A stretch of 64,000 bases of DNA from Mesorhizobium sp. ES1-1 (GTDB lineage Bacteria; Pseudomonadota; Alphaproteobacteria; Rhizobiales; Rhizobiaceae): the NCBI RefSeq assembly GCF_020164785.1, contig NZ_JAIUGX010000001.1, positions 186,001 to 250,000 of the forward strand, in the 5' to 3' direction. Positions within the stretch are counted from its first letter, which is position 1. Each line of letters begins with the position of its first letter. Shown in pieces: positions 16,430-25,017 of the stretch. Both the position numbers and the translations under genes were made by a program. The notes beneath the pieces are model-generated. The model made no database searches and had not been told where the DNA came from. It saw nothing but the letters and a program-made list of their open reading frames with translations.

Positions 16430-17851
16430 ATGACTACGCGCGCGACGGAATTGGCGGCCGCATTGGCCAACCTTGCCGCGCCGGTTTTCGATCCGGCAAC
16501 CGTCGGCAAAGCCAAGCTGTGCCTGCTCGATTTTCTTGGTTGCGCGTTTGAGGCTTCGGAGCTGGAACCCAGCCGGCAGGCGGCAGCCGCGGTGCCTGCC
16601 GCGCCGGGCGGCCACATGATCGGCGAAAGCGCGACGGCGACGCCGGCTGACGCGGCGTTCGTGAACGCCGTCAAGGGTCACGGTCTCGTCAGGGAGGATA
16701 TGCACGCCGCTTCGGTCAGCCACCATGGTGTGGTTGTCTGGCCCTTGCTGCTGGCCCTGGCGGAAACCAACACTGTCCACGGCATGGATCTCCTCAGGTC
16801 CGCGGTGGTCGCCTATGAGGTCGGCGGGCGTCTCGGACGGATGCTGATCGATCCCACCGTATCGGCGCTCTTTCGCCCGACGGGATTGGTGGCGCCAATC
16901 GGATCGGCGTGCGGCGGCGCCTGGATGCTGAAACTCGACCAGCAGCAGATGGCCGCGACGATTGCCCTGGCCGCGAATACCGCATCCGGATTGAATCAAT
17001 GGCCGCAAAGCGGCGGCTCTGACATGTTCTTCCATCCCGGCTTTGCCGCCCGCAACGCCTGGATGGCCGTCCGGCTGGCACAGTCAGGAGCCTTCGGGAG
17101 CCCAGACATACTCGAGGGCCGGTCGGGATATTTTGCCGCCCTGGCGCGTCGGCCGATGCCCGGCCGGATCGAACTCTTCCCCGATGGCGAGGCGGATATC
17201 CTGAACGTCTACCACAAGGCAGCACCAGCCTGTAATTTCGCGCAGACGGCCTGCCAGACTGCCCTGAAGGTTGTGGAGATGATCGGCTCCGACGCGGCGC
17301 CCGTCGAACGCATCCGCATCAGCGTGCCGGCTGCCGCGGCATCCTATCCCGGGTGCGACCGGACCGGGCCGTTCGACAGGACGCTCCAGGCCAAAATGAG
17401 CATTCCTTTCGGCGTGGCTGCGGTGTTCGCACATGGACGGCTCTCCGAAGATATCTATAGGTATCTGGACGACCCCGAGACGATGCGCCTGATCGCGGTG
17501 AGCGAGCTTGTCGCCAGCCCGGATCTGACGGCGCTGTTTCCCGGCCAGCAGGGCGCGGCAATCGACGTGGTTCTTGGTGACGGCCGCAAGCTCTCGATGG
17601 GCCTGCCCGACGTCGTTCCGGCAACGGAAGCGCAGGTGCGCGAACGCTTCCGCAAGGCGGCCGCCGATATCGTCGGCGTCGCCGGGGCTGAGGCCATCGA
17701 AGAGTTCGTCGACAGACTCGACACCAGGAAGGATGCAGGCCGACTGCTGTCGCTTTGCGCAGTTGGAGGGCCGGCCAGAAGGCAGCCGACGCGAGCAGCG
17801 GCGCGAGGCGCCGGCAAGCGCACGCGGGCGCCGTCCACACAGGCTATGTAG
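16430..17851 (+). CDS. MmgE/PrpD family protein
   Basis: Protein of 473 residues, the usual length of the MmgE/PrpD fold (2-methylcitrate dehydratase, cis-aconitate decarboxylase and iminodisuccinate epimerase are family members). Typical segments are KAKLCLLDFLGCAFEAS near the N-terminus, AFVNAVKGHGL with HHGVVVWPLLLALAE in the active-site region, the helical AANTASGLNQWPQSGGSDMFFHPGFAARNA, and the C-terminal alpha/beta lid with YHKAAPACNFAQTACQ. The ATG follows GGGGAG and lies 23 nt behind the dehydrogenase gene. The reaction is probably hydration/dehydration or isomerisation of a polycarboxylic or beta-hydroxy acid. The last 40 residues are basic and low in complexity. Confidence 0.85.
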   Translation: MTTRATELAAALANLAAPVFDPATVGKAKLCLLDFLGCAFEASELEPSRQAAAAVPAAPGGHMIGESATATPADAAFVNAVKGHGLVREDMHAASVSHHGVVVWPLLLALAETNTVHGMDLLRSAVVAYEVGGRLGRMLIDPTVSALFRPTGLVAPIGSACGGAWMLKLDQQQMAATIALAANTASGLNQWPQSGGSDMFFHPGFAARNAWMAVRLAQSGAFGSPDILEGRSGYFAALARRPMPGRIELFPDGEADILNVYHKAAPACNFAQTACQTALKVVEMIGSDAAPVERIRISVPAAAASYPGCDRTGPFDRTLQAKMSIPFGVAAVFAHGRLSEDIYRYLDDPETMRLIAVSELVASPDLTALFPGQQGAAIDVVLGDGRKLSMGLPDVVPATEAQVRERFRKAAADIVGVAGAEAIEEFVDRLDTRKDAGRLLSLCAVGGPARRQPTRAAARGAGKRTRAPSTQAM

Positions 17852-17874
17852 CAATCTCAAACAGGAGCAGATTC

Positions 17875-18261
17875 ATGTCAAAGGAAGTTCTCGAACGTGG
17901 CCTGGCGATCCGCAAGGATGTGCTGGGCAAGGAGTTTGTGGAAAAATCATTTGCCGCGGCGGATGACTTCAACCGCCCCATGCAGGAACTCGTGACCGAG
18001 TATTGCTGGGGAGCGGTATGGGGTCGCGAAGAGCTGCCCCGCAAGACACGCTCGATGCTCAACCTCGCCATGCTGACCTGTCTCAACCGGCCTCACGAAC
18101 TCAAGATGCACGTCAAAGGCGCGCTCCGGAACGGCGTCACCCGTGAAGAAATCCGCGAGGTCTTCCTGCAGGCGGCGATCTATGCCGGTGTGCCAGCCGG
18201 AGTGGATTCCTTCCGCATCGGGCGCGAGGCCTTTGCCGAATTCGACGCCGAGAAGGCGTGA
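17875..18261 (+). CDS. Carboxymuconolactone decarboxylase family protein
   Basis: Small all-helical protein of 128 residues. It matches the gamma-carboxymuconolactone decarboxylase (PcaC-like) fold: TRSMLNLAMLTCLNRPHELKMHVKGALRNGVTREEI is the signature region, with the active-site histidine of the ELxxHxxxA motif. The AhpD-type CxxC is absent, so peroxidase activity is unlikely. ATG 17875 follows CAGGAG and lies 23 nt behind the MmgE/PrpD gene. A decarboxylation or lactone-isomerisation step fits the surrounding operon, but many family members have unknown reactions. Confidence 0.85.
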   Translation: MSKEVLERGLAIRKDVLGKEFVEKSFAAADDFNRPMQELVTEYCWGAVWGREELPRKTRSMLNLAMLTCLNRPHELKMHVKGALRNGVTREEIREVFLQAAIYAGVPAGVDSFRIGREAFAEFDAEKA

Positions 18262-18379
18262 CCAATACCGTCTGGCATTATGCCGGCGCTGTATGGATAA
18301 CAACCCACCGGACGGTCAGCTCTATGTCCCGTTCGGTGATCCCAAACGGTTGCTTAGGCAAGCCTTGGGTCCACATCAG

Positions 18380-18402
18380 CAAACGCCGTGCCCAGGCGTT
18401 TG
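18380..18402. other. Intercistronic stem-loop
   Basis: Perfect 8-bp stem (CAAACGCC / GGCGTTTG) with a 7-nt loop, in the 187-nt gap between the CMD-family gene and the SDR gene. There is no T-run, so it is more likely an mRNA-stabilising or attenuating hairpin than a full terminator. Confidence 0.35.
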
Positions 18403-18448
18403 TGCAGTGCCAAAGCCGGCGTGAACAAACGGTGCGGAGGCGAGCGAC

Positions 18449-19186
18449 ATGAACAATGTGCAAAGGATCGCTTTCGTCACCGGTGCCGCCAGCGGCATCG
18501 GTCGCGCCATCTGCATGAGCCTCCATCAAAAGGGCTGCCGCATCGTGTTGGCGGATCGGCAGGAAGCCCAACTCAATGCCCTTGCGACCGAGCTTGGCGG
18601 CACTGTCTTTCCGCTCCACCTCGACATCGGCGACGGCGCCGCCGTCGCTGATTGCCTCGGCCGATTGCCGCCGGAATTCCGCGACATCGACATATTAGTG
18701 AACAATGCCGGCCATGACATCGGAGGGCGTAAGCGTTTCGACATCGGGTCGGCCGACGACTGGTCGGCGATCATCGAAACCAACCTGATCGGCCTGATGC
18801 GCGTCACGCGGGCGATCCTGCCAGGCATGATCGAACGCGGCCGGGGCGACATCGTCAACATGAGCTCCATCAGCGCCATCCGGCTGGTGCCGGACCAGGC
18901 GCCCTACTCCGCCAGCAAAGCCGGCGTGCATATGCTGAGCGATATCATTCGCGGCGAACTTGCCGAAACCCCGATCCGGGTGACCGAGATCTTGCCAGGG
19001 CTGACCCGCACCAACATCGTCACCGCCCGCCACCGCGGCGACGAGGAAGCCGCCCGGGAATATTTCGAGCGCTTCGGCATGGCGCTGGACCCTGAAGACA
19101 TCGCCCGCTGCGTCTCGTTCGCGCTGGACCAGCCGCCGCACGTCCAGATCGCGCAGATGTTCGTGGTGCCCACCAACCGGTGGTAG
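18449..19186 (+). CDS. SDR-family oxidoreductase
   Basis: Classical SDR of 245 residues. It shows the cofactor motif TGAASGIG (residues 10-17), NNAGHD near 89, the catalytic serine in NMSSISA, and YSASK near residue 152. The ATG follows GCGGAGG with 8-nt spacing. It lies 187 nt after the CMD-family gene on the same strand, so it may be the last gene of that operon or have its own promoter. It resembles NADP-dependent serine/3-hydroxy acid dehydrogenases (YdfG-like) in length and in the C-terminal DIARCVSFALDQPPHVQI segment. That would fit a 3-hydroxy-acid substrate shared with the HIBADH-like enzyme of the operon. Confidence 0.88.
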   Translation: MNNVQRIAFVTGAASGIGRAICMSLHQKGCRIVLADRQEAQLNALATELGGTVFPLHLDIGDGAAVADCLGRLPPEFRDIDILVNNAGHDIGGRKRFDIGSADDWSAIIETNLIGLMRVTRAILPGMIERGRGDIVNMSSISAIRLVPDQAPYSASKAGVHMLSDIIRGELAETPIRVTEILPGLTRTNIVTARHRGDEEAAREYFERFGMALDPEDIARCVSFALDQPPHVQIAQMFVVPTNRW

Positions 19187-19233
19187 AACCGGCGCGATCG
19201 TTGCTTCCGTTTAGTGCGGGTCCGGCCCGCCCT

Positions 19234-20727
19234 TCAGTGGACGGCGGCGTACATGATCCGGCTTTCGGTCGCCTCGGCGACGTCCATTTCCTCGACGATC
19301 CTTCCCTGCCGCGCCACCAGGATACGGTCCGACAGCGCAATGATCTCGGGCAGGTAGGATGAGATAACCACGACGGCCATGCCGCTGTCGGCAAGATCGT
19401 TGATGAAATTGTGGATCTCGACGATCGTGCCGACGTCGACGCCGCGCGTCGGTTCGTCGAGGATGACCAGCTTGGGTTTCTGGACAAGCGCCTTGGCCAG
19501 CACGACTTTCTGCTGATTGCCACCCGAAAGTTCGATGACCCGGGCATCGGCGTCGATAGCCCTGACGCCCAGCCGCTTCGTCCATTCGACGGCGAGGTCC
19601 CTTCCCTGCCGCGGTGTGGTCGGCGTCAGAAGATTGTCGCCCTTGGCAAGATCCCCAAGCTGGATGTTGCCAGCGATGGTCATGGTTTCGAAGAAGCCCT
19701 CGATCTTGCGGTCTTCGGTGACGTAGACGATGCCGTCCCGCACCGCCGGCCGCGGCGTCCGGTAGCGCACGGGCCGATCCTCGAAGCGCACAGTGCCGCC
19801 ATGGAAGTAATCGCGCTTCAGCACGCCGGCGACGATCTTCATCGTTTCGGTGCGGCCCGCGCCGACCAGGCCAAACAAGCCCGTCACCTGCCCGGCGAAC
19901 ACGGAAAACGACGTGTTGCGGACCGTGTTGCCCATCGACAGGTTCTCGACGCTGAGGATCTTCCTGCCCATGGGGCGGGGCACGCGCGCCTGGTCTGAAT
20001 AGAGTTCGCCGGAAAGACTGCGTCCGACCATCGCCTGCACGATCCGGTCACGATCGAACTTGCTCGTCTCATCGGTCACTACAACCTTGGCGTCGCGCAT
20101 CACCGTAATGCGGTCGGCCAGTTGCAGGGCCTCCTCGAGCGCATGGCTGATGAAGATGATCGCCATGCCCTCCTCCTTCAGGCGGCGGGCCAGATTGAAG
20201 AAGTGGAACTTCTCTTCCGGCGTCAGCGTGGCGGTCGGCTCATCGAAAATGATGAGCCGCGCATTGTGGTGGACCGCGCGCGCGATCTCGACCAACTGCT
20301 TCTTGCCCGCCCCGAGGAACGACACCTGCACGGTGGGATCGACATAGAAGTTGAGCGACAGCAGGTAGCGTTGCGCCTGGATGTTCAATCCGCGCAACCG
20401 GTTGAATAGCTTCTCGTCGCCCAGGTAAATATTCTGGGCGACCGACATGGACGGCACCAGGTTGGTTTCCTGAAAAACCATCGCAATGCCGTGACTGAGC
20501 GCGTCGGAAGGAGACTTCAAGGTGGCCGGCTGGCCGTCCAGCAGCATCTCGCCGGAACTCGGCTGGTAGACGCCGGCCAGCACTTTCATCAATGTCGATT
20601 TTCCGGCGCCGTTCTCGCCGAGGATAGCGTGTATCTCCCCCGGGCGAATTTCGAAATTTACTTCGGAGATCGCCATGACGCCGCGAAAGTCCTTCGAAAC
20701 GCCTCGCAGTTGAACAAGCGGCGTCAT
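19234..20727 (-). CDS. Ribose-type ABC importer, double ATP-binding protein
   Basis: Cytoplasmic ATPase of 497 residues with two nucleotide-binding domains. The first has Walker A GENGAGKST (37-45) with a variant LGAGKKQ signature and LIIFDEPTATL. The second has the degenerate GLVGAGRTE loop, a canonical LSGGNQQK signature and LVILDEPTRGVD. ATG 20727 overlaps the stop of the lactonase gene by four bases; the longer open frame upstream is an artefact inside that gene. It is the last gene of a five-gene leftward operon and energises the two permeases encoded upstream. Confidence 0.92.
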   Translation of the reverse strand: MTPLVQLRGVSKDFRGVMAISEVNFEIRPGEIHAILGENGAGKSTLMKVLAGVYQPSSGEMLLDGQPATLKSPSDALSHGIAMVFQETNLVPSMSVAQNIYLGDEKLFNRLRGLNIQAQRYLLSLNFYVDPTVQVSFLGAGKKQLVEIARAVHHNARLIIFDEPTATLTPEEKFHFFNLARRLKEEGMAIIFISHALEEALQLADRITVMRDAKVVVTDETSKFDRDRIVQAMVGRSLSGELYSDQARVPRPMGRKILSVENLSMGNTVRNTSFSVFAGQVTGLFGLVGAGRTETMKIVAGVLKRDYFHGGTVRFEDRPVRYRTPRPAVRDGIVYVTEDRKIEGFFETMTIAGNIQLGDLAKGDNLLTPTTPRQGRDLAVEWTKRLGVRAIDADARVIELSGGNQQKVVLAKALVQKPKLVILDEPTRGVDVGTIVEIHNFINDLADSGMAVVVISSYLPEIIALSDRILVARQGRIVEEMDVAEATESRIMYAAVH

Positions 20728-21836
20728 GCTATGTGTCCTGCCAGTTCGTGGATTGCCACGATCTTTCCCGATCCCTTGGCCCCGACGAGAAGCCGGCCTT
20801 CGACTTCGCACAGCGACGTCACGCCATGGACGCCGCCATCGGCGCGGCTTTGATAGTTTCGCAGCATGGCCATATCCTTGTCGCAGCGCACGACCAGACC
20901 CGTCGACCAGGCCGGCGACCATGGCTTCAGCATGTTGAGCTTCTTGCGCGCACCCCCCTGGATGGGTTCGAGAAAGCTTCTCCCGGTCGCAAGGGAGGGT
21001 GCGATCCAATAATCAGGTTCAATGGTCTCGATCATGCGCCGGCGATACGCATCCTCCTTGAGCACGAATTCGACGAGGGGATTTCGCGGCGCGAACATGG
21101 CCAGCCAGAAGCCGCCCTCCGACGCCTGGGCGATGCGCCCGGGATAGGCAGGCAGCGAGCCAAGGGCGATGCGCTGGCCCGACCCGTCAATACCCATCGA
21201 CAGGACACGGTGGCGCCAGGCCTCCGAGACGAAGACGCGGCCGTTCGACACGAAGATCCCGGAGGGAAAGGCGAGCCCCGAGGCGATCGACAGAGCGCTG
21301 CCGGCCTTGATGTCGACACGCCAGACCGAGCCAGCCGCGGTCTTGGTCATCAGGTCGCGCTTCCACTCCTGCGCAGGATTGCGTTCCGATCCCAGCGCGA
21401 CGAGCAGGGTGGAGCGATCTGCGAATGCCATCGCCGTGACGCAGCGTGTATCGAGCTGGCCCAGCCTGATCGGTTCCGAAGACACGCCGCCCGGACCTTC
21501 GAGACGGATGCCTTCGCCCTCGACCGCAACAGCCAGCATGTCGCCAAGGGCAGCCATCGCCGTCACCGGTTTGCCCGCGTCTCTCGAATGGCTGAGGGAG
21601 AGCGACTGCCCGGTCTCCCCGGCCGTTGCCGCCAGCGTATGGATATCGCTGCCGACCGAACAGAGGACCTGTTGCCCCCAGATTACGAGGTTGTCGACGT
21701 CGGCGATATCCAGCAGCACCGGGGCCGCGTCGAGTTTCGCGTTCGGCCGGAGCGGACCGTCCATCGGCGGCACGGTGCTGCCGGTCAGGTCAAAGCCACG
21801 GAAATTCGCCCAGCCGCGCTCGATTGCACCGATCAT
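20724..21836 (-). CDS. SMP-30/strictosidine synthase-like lactonase
   Basis: Predicted six-bladed beta-propeller of 370 residues. Recognisable family segments are SGLAFPSGIFVSNGRVFVSEAW and LPAYPGRIAQASEGGFWLAMF, the latter matching the YPDNI-RSSDG-YWLAL region of strictosidine-synthase/APMAP/gluconolactonase proteins. It is related to the C-terminal half of the preceding gene's product. The usual Asn/Asp metal ligands in the YPDNI region are changed to YPGRI here, so catalysis may be altered. The ATG overlaps the stop of the fused permease-lactonase gene (ATGA, 21833-21836). No signal peptide, so it should act in the cytoplasm on the imported compound. Confidence 0.75.
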   Translation of the reverse strand: MIGAIERGWANFRGFDLTGSTVPPMDGPLRPNAKLDAAPVLLDIADVDNLVIWGQQVLCSVGSDIHTLAATAGETGQSLSLSHSRDAGKPVTAMAALGDMLAVAVEGEGIRLEGPGGVSSEPIRLGQLDTRCVTAMAFADRSTLLVALGSERNPAQEWKRDLMTKTAAGSVWRVDIKAGSALSIASGLAFPSGIFVSNGRVFVSEAWRHRVLSMGIDGSGQRIALGSLPAYPGRIAQASEGGFWLAMFAPRNPLVEFVLKEDAYRRRMIETIEPDYWIAPSLATGRSFLEPIQGGARKKLNMLKPWSPAWSTGLVVRCDKDMAMLRNYQSRADGGVHGVTSLCEVEGRLLVGAKGSGKIVAIHELAGHIA

Positions 21837-23953
21837 GCGCGCGGCCCCCAATAGGCGTCCTGCGCGCACCAGTTGGGGTCGGCGTCCGGCAATTTGTAGC
21901 GGCCTATCCTGTTGTTCGAAACGCCACCCAGATATAGCCACCCCTTGTGTTCGCGCATCGACGTGATCATCGGGTGGTTGCGACCGCCGAGATCCCACAG
22001 ATTGTCGAGGATCTCCCCCTTCTCATTGAATTTCACAACGCAGCCGGTGTTGATGTTCGGATAGAGCCACTGATCCGGCGCCACGCGGCGCGCCATGCGC
22101 TTGCGGAAGCCCGGCATGCGCATGGCAAGATCAAGCGCCGGGCCGCGCATGCCAAGCAGCGCCAGCCAGTAATTGCCGTCCGAAGAGCGGTTGATGTTGT
22201 CGGGGTAGCCGGGCAGGCTCGAAATGACTTTCTCCGTCTTGCCCTTCTTCGGCCCGTCGAACCAGTATCGGCTGATGGAACAGGTCCAGCTTTCCGCAAA
22301 CATGAAGGACTGGCCGTCGGGGCACATGGTGACGCCGTTGGCAAAGACCAGCTTCGGGATTTCCGTGTGGGTCTTGCCGGTCCTGGGGTCGTAACAGATC
22401 ATGCGTCCGCTCGGCCGGCTTTCCAGCGCGTCGGTTGCCCAGTCCTCCTGCTCGTAGCGAATCGTCGCTTCGCTGAAATAGATGCGGCCGTCGGGCGCGA
22501 CGTCGACATCATCGGCCAGGCGAAGCCGCGAATCGTCGACGATCGACGTCCAGCTCCTGTTCGTCTCGTCGGTGAGCTTGGTCACGGTCCTGTCGGGCGC
22601 AACCTGGAACAAGCCCATGCCGCCTATGCAGACCAGCAGATTGCCGACGCGGTCGAACGCCATGCCCAGCGGATGGCCGCCAATATGGGCGAAAACCTCG
22701 GAACGCTGATGGTCCGGGCCAAAGAAGCGGACGATATCGCCATGCCTTGTGCCGCAATAGAGATTGTCGTCTCGGTCGAGGATGACGTCTTCGGGTCCCT
22801 CGATCTGTCCGAGCCCGATGATCTCCACGGAACGCAGGCGGTCGTTCAGCACATAGGGCGATCCGGGCGCGTCGACTTTCGGGGCCGGCGGCAGCGCCAG
22901 GTAGGCGGGCGAGACGTAGACCTTGGCCAGAATGCGGTGACGGTGCTTCTGCCAGCGCATGTCCACAAAGACGGCGGTCAGCAGGATCGCCCCCAGAATG
23001 GTGGAGTTGATCGGGCCGCTGATGCCCAGGTTGATCAGGCCGTTGGTGAGAATCAACACCAGCAGGCTGCCGATGATCGCCTTCGCCACCGACCCCCGGC
23101 CGCCGCCGATTGCCGTGCCACCCAGGACCGCGGCGGTGAGGGCCTGCACTTCGAGCCCGACGCCGGTATCGGATCCCGTGCTGCCGAGGCGCGCGGCGAA
23201 AAGGAAGCCCGCCAGCGCGCACATTGTGCTGGACGCGACATAGGTAAGGAACACCATGAACCGCACGTCTATGCCGGCATTGAAAGCCGAGCGCCGTGCG
23301 CCGCCCACGGCCGTGAGGCGCCAGCCGGGGCGCATCCGCGAGAGGACCAGATGCCAGGCAAGTGCGATGATCAGCGTGATGACCAGCGACGTCGGAACGC
23401 CAAGGATGGTGCCCTCGCCGATGAACAGCCAGAGATCGGACATCGAGAAGCCCGACATCATGGCCGTGGACATCTTCACGAACACGATCTCATAGATCGA
23501 GCGAAAGATAATCAGGCTGACCAGGGTGGTCAGGAAAGCGCGCAGGCGCAGATAGCCGACAAGCACGCCATTGATGGCGCCGCAAAAGATGCCCATCACG
23601 AGGATGCCGGCAAGTACTACCGGGATCGGCAGAGCGTAGACATTCACCCCGATCAGCGAGAACAGGACCGCGAGCGAGAAGACGGAAGCGACCGAAAGGT
23701 CGATGCCGCCCGAGATCATCACGACGGTCAGGGCCAGCACGACAAGCCCGAATTCCGCGAACTGCCGGGCAAGGTCCGAAAGGCTCGACACGGACAGGAA
23801 GTCGGGGATGATCGAGCCCATCACCACGATCGTTATCACGAGCGCGGAGAACGGGATCGCATTGTCGATCCAGCGCTTCGACAAGATCTCCCCGATCAGA
23901 TGATCGGGAAGATAACGCGAGCGCAGGTAGGCGAATGTGTCGCTGCTGGCCAT
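21833..23953 (-). CDS. Fusion of ribose-type ABC permease and SMP-30-like lactonase
   Basis: Single open frame of 706 residues joining two proteins that are normally separate. Residues about 30-335 are an RbsC-type permease, with ISGGIDLSVASVFSLA (80-95) and AAVLGGTAIGGGRGSVAKAIIG, the two conserved permease loops. Residues about 375-700 are a strictosidine-synthase/SMP-30 beta-propeller: EGPEDVILDRDDNLYCG (385-401), then FANGVTMCPDGQSF and YPDNINRSSDGNYWLALLG. A Pro-rich linker (346-366) joins them without stop or frameshift. If the permease has cytoplasmic termini, as RbsC does, the propeller sits at the inner mouth of the channel. ATG 23953 lies 26 nt behind the binding-protein gene. Confidence 0.9.
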   Translation of the reverse strand: MASSDTFAYLRSRYLPDHLIGEILSKRWIDNAIPFSALVITIVVMGSIIPDFLSVSSLSDLARQFAEFGLVVLALTVVMISGGIDLSVASVFSLAVLFSLIGVNVYALPIPVVLAGILVMGIFCGAINGVLVGYLRLRAFLTTLVSLIIFRSIYEIVFVKMSTAMMSGFSMSDLWLFIGEGTILGVPTSLVITLIIALAWHLVLSRMRPGWRLTAVGGARRSAFNAGIDVRFMVFLTYVASSTMCALAGFLFAARLGSTGSDTGVGLEVQALTAAVLGGTAIGGGRGSVAKAIIGSLLVLILTNGLINLGISGPINSTILGAILLTAVFVDMRWQKHRHRILAKVYVSPAYLALPPAPKVDAPGSPYVLNDRLRSVEIIGLGQIEGPEDVILDRDDNLYCGTRHGDIVRFFGPDHQRSEVFAHIGGHPLGMAFDRVGNLLVCIGGMGLFQVAPDRTVTKLTDETNRSWTSIVDDSRLRLADDVDVAPDGRIYFSEATIRYEQEDWATDALESRPSGRMICYDPRTGKTHTEIPKLVFANGVTMCPDGQSFMFAESWTCSISRYWFDGPKKGKTEKVISSLPGYPDNINRSSDGNYWLALLGMRGPALDLAMRMPGFRKRMARRVAPDQWLYPNINTGCVVKFNEKGEILDNLWDLGGRNHPMITSMREHKGWLYLGGVSNNRIGRYKLPDADPNWCAQDAYWGPRA

Positions 23954-23979
23954 GATGATCTTGATATTCTCTTGGTCCG

Positions 23980-24984
23980 CTACTTCAGCTGGTCAAGCTG
24001 CCAGCAGGTGCGCGGGCTGACATTGTCCTTCGTCAGCAGCGTAAGCGGCGTGTAGTAGGAGGTCTTGCTCTCTCCGGCCTTGGCCGGCGACAGCAGCGAC
24101 TGCACGATCTGCTGGTTGATCGCGTTGCCCTGGAGGGGGACGTCGTAGCTGATGATCATATCGAGCAGGCCCTTGCTGATGTTGTCGCAACCGATCTGAT
24201 TGCCGCCGCCCGAGGTCACGACATAGATGTCGTCGGCCTTTCCGGCAGCCTGGATCGCGGCGCCCGCGCCGACATCCTGATTGTCCCAGTTTCCGACGAC
24301 GCCGCAGAGATCGGGATGCTGCTGCAGCACGGTCTCCATGATCGCACGGGCTTTGGCCGGGTCGTACTGGGCGGCCTGTTCCGACACGACCTTGATCGAC
24401 GGATCCTTGGCGAAGGTCTGTTTATAGGCGTAAAGTTCATAAAGGTCGGACGCAGCCGTAGGCTGGCCCCTGATGATGGCGATCTTGCCGGATTTGCCCG
24501 AGCCGGCGCCGCACTGCTTGACCAGGGCCTCCGCCTCGATATAGCCGACACGCGACCAGTCGGCACCGACATAGGCATCGGTCGGAACCACGGATTCCAG
24601 ATTGAGCTGGACGACCTTGATGCCGGCGTCCATGGCCCGTTTCAGCAAGCGCGCGTAGGACTGCACATCGGGATTGTGCGCGATGATGAGGTCGGGCTTT
24701 TCGGCGATAAGGGCGGTCAAGGCCCGCGTGCCGGCATCCGTGCTCCAGTTCGGATCGCGGATTTCAAGCGTATAGCCAAGATCGGCCGCCTGCTTGCGCA
24801 TGATGGCTGCCCAGCCCTCTGTTAGGTCGAAACCCATTGCCAGAGGGATGAAGACCACGCGCTTTCCCTTCAGCCCGTCATAGAATGGATTGCGCGACGG
24901 GTTGTCGAGCCCGTCATCGGCATGTGTGGCGCCTACCAGCCCGAGGGCCATCAGGCCGGCGGCCAGGATCGTGCGAATTTTCAT
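23980..24984 (-). CDS. Ribose-type ABC importer, periplasmic binding protein
   Basis: Exported binding protein of 334 residues. The signal peptide covers about residues 1-22 (MKIRTILAAGLMALGLVGATHA), then a Peripla_BP_4 fold starting with the strand KRVVFIPLAMGFD, ending with DNVSPRTCWQL. The ATG has a GGGAGGAAA site. It lies between two permease genes of the same operon, a common but not universal order. The ligand is unknown; the two co-transcribed lactonases suggest a lactone or a sugar oxidised to a lactone. Confidence 0.9.
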   Translation of the reverse strand: MKIRTILAAGLMALGLVGATHADDGLDNPSRNPFYDGLKGKRVVFIPLAMGFDLTEGWAAIMRKQAADLGYTLEIRDPNWSTDAGTRALTALIAEKPDLIIAHNPDVQSYARLLKRAMDAGIKVVQLNLESVVPTDAYVGADWSRVGYIEAEALVKQCGAGSGKSGKIAIIRGQPTAASDLYELYAYKQTFAKDPSIKVVSEQAAQYDPAKARAIMETVLQQHPDLCGVVGNWDNQDVGAGAAIQAAGKADDIYVVTSGGGNQIGCDNISKGLLDMIISYDVPLQGNAINQQIVQSLLSPAKAGESKTSYYTPLTLLTKDNVSPRTCWQLDQLK

Positions 24985-25017
24985 GGTTTCCTCCCGTTGA
25001 ATCAGACACGTTTTAGT

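Noticed and set aside
21947..24055. 702-codon open frame on the plus strand
   Set aside because: It is antisense to the permease-lactonase fusion, has the Arg/His/Gln/Asp-rich composition of a mirror frame in GC-rich DNA, and shows no domain. The minus-strand gene explains the region fully.
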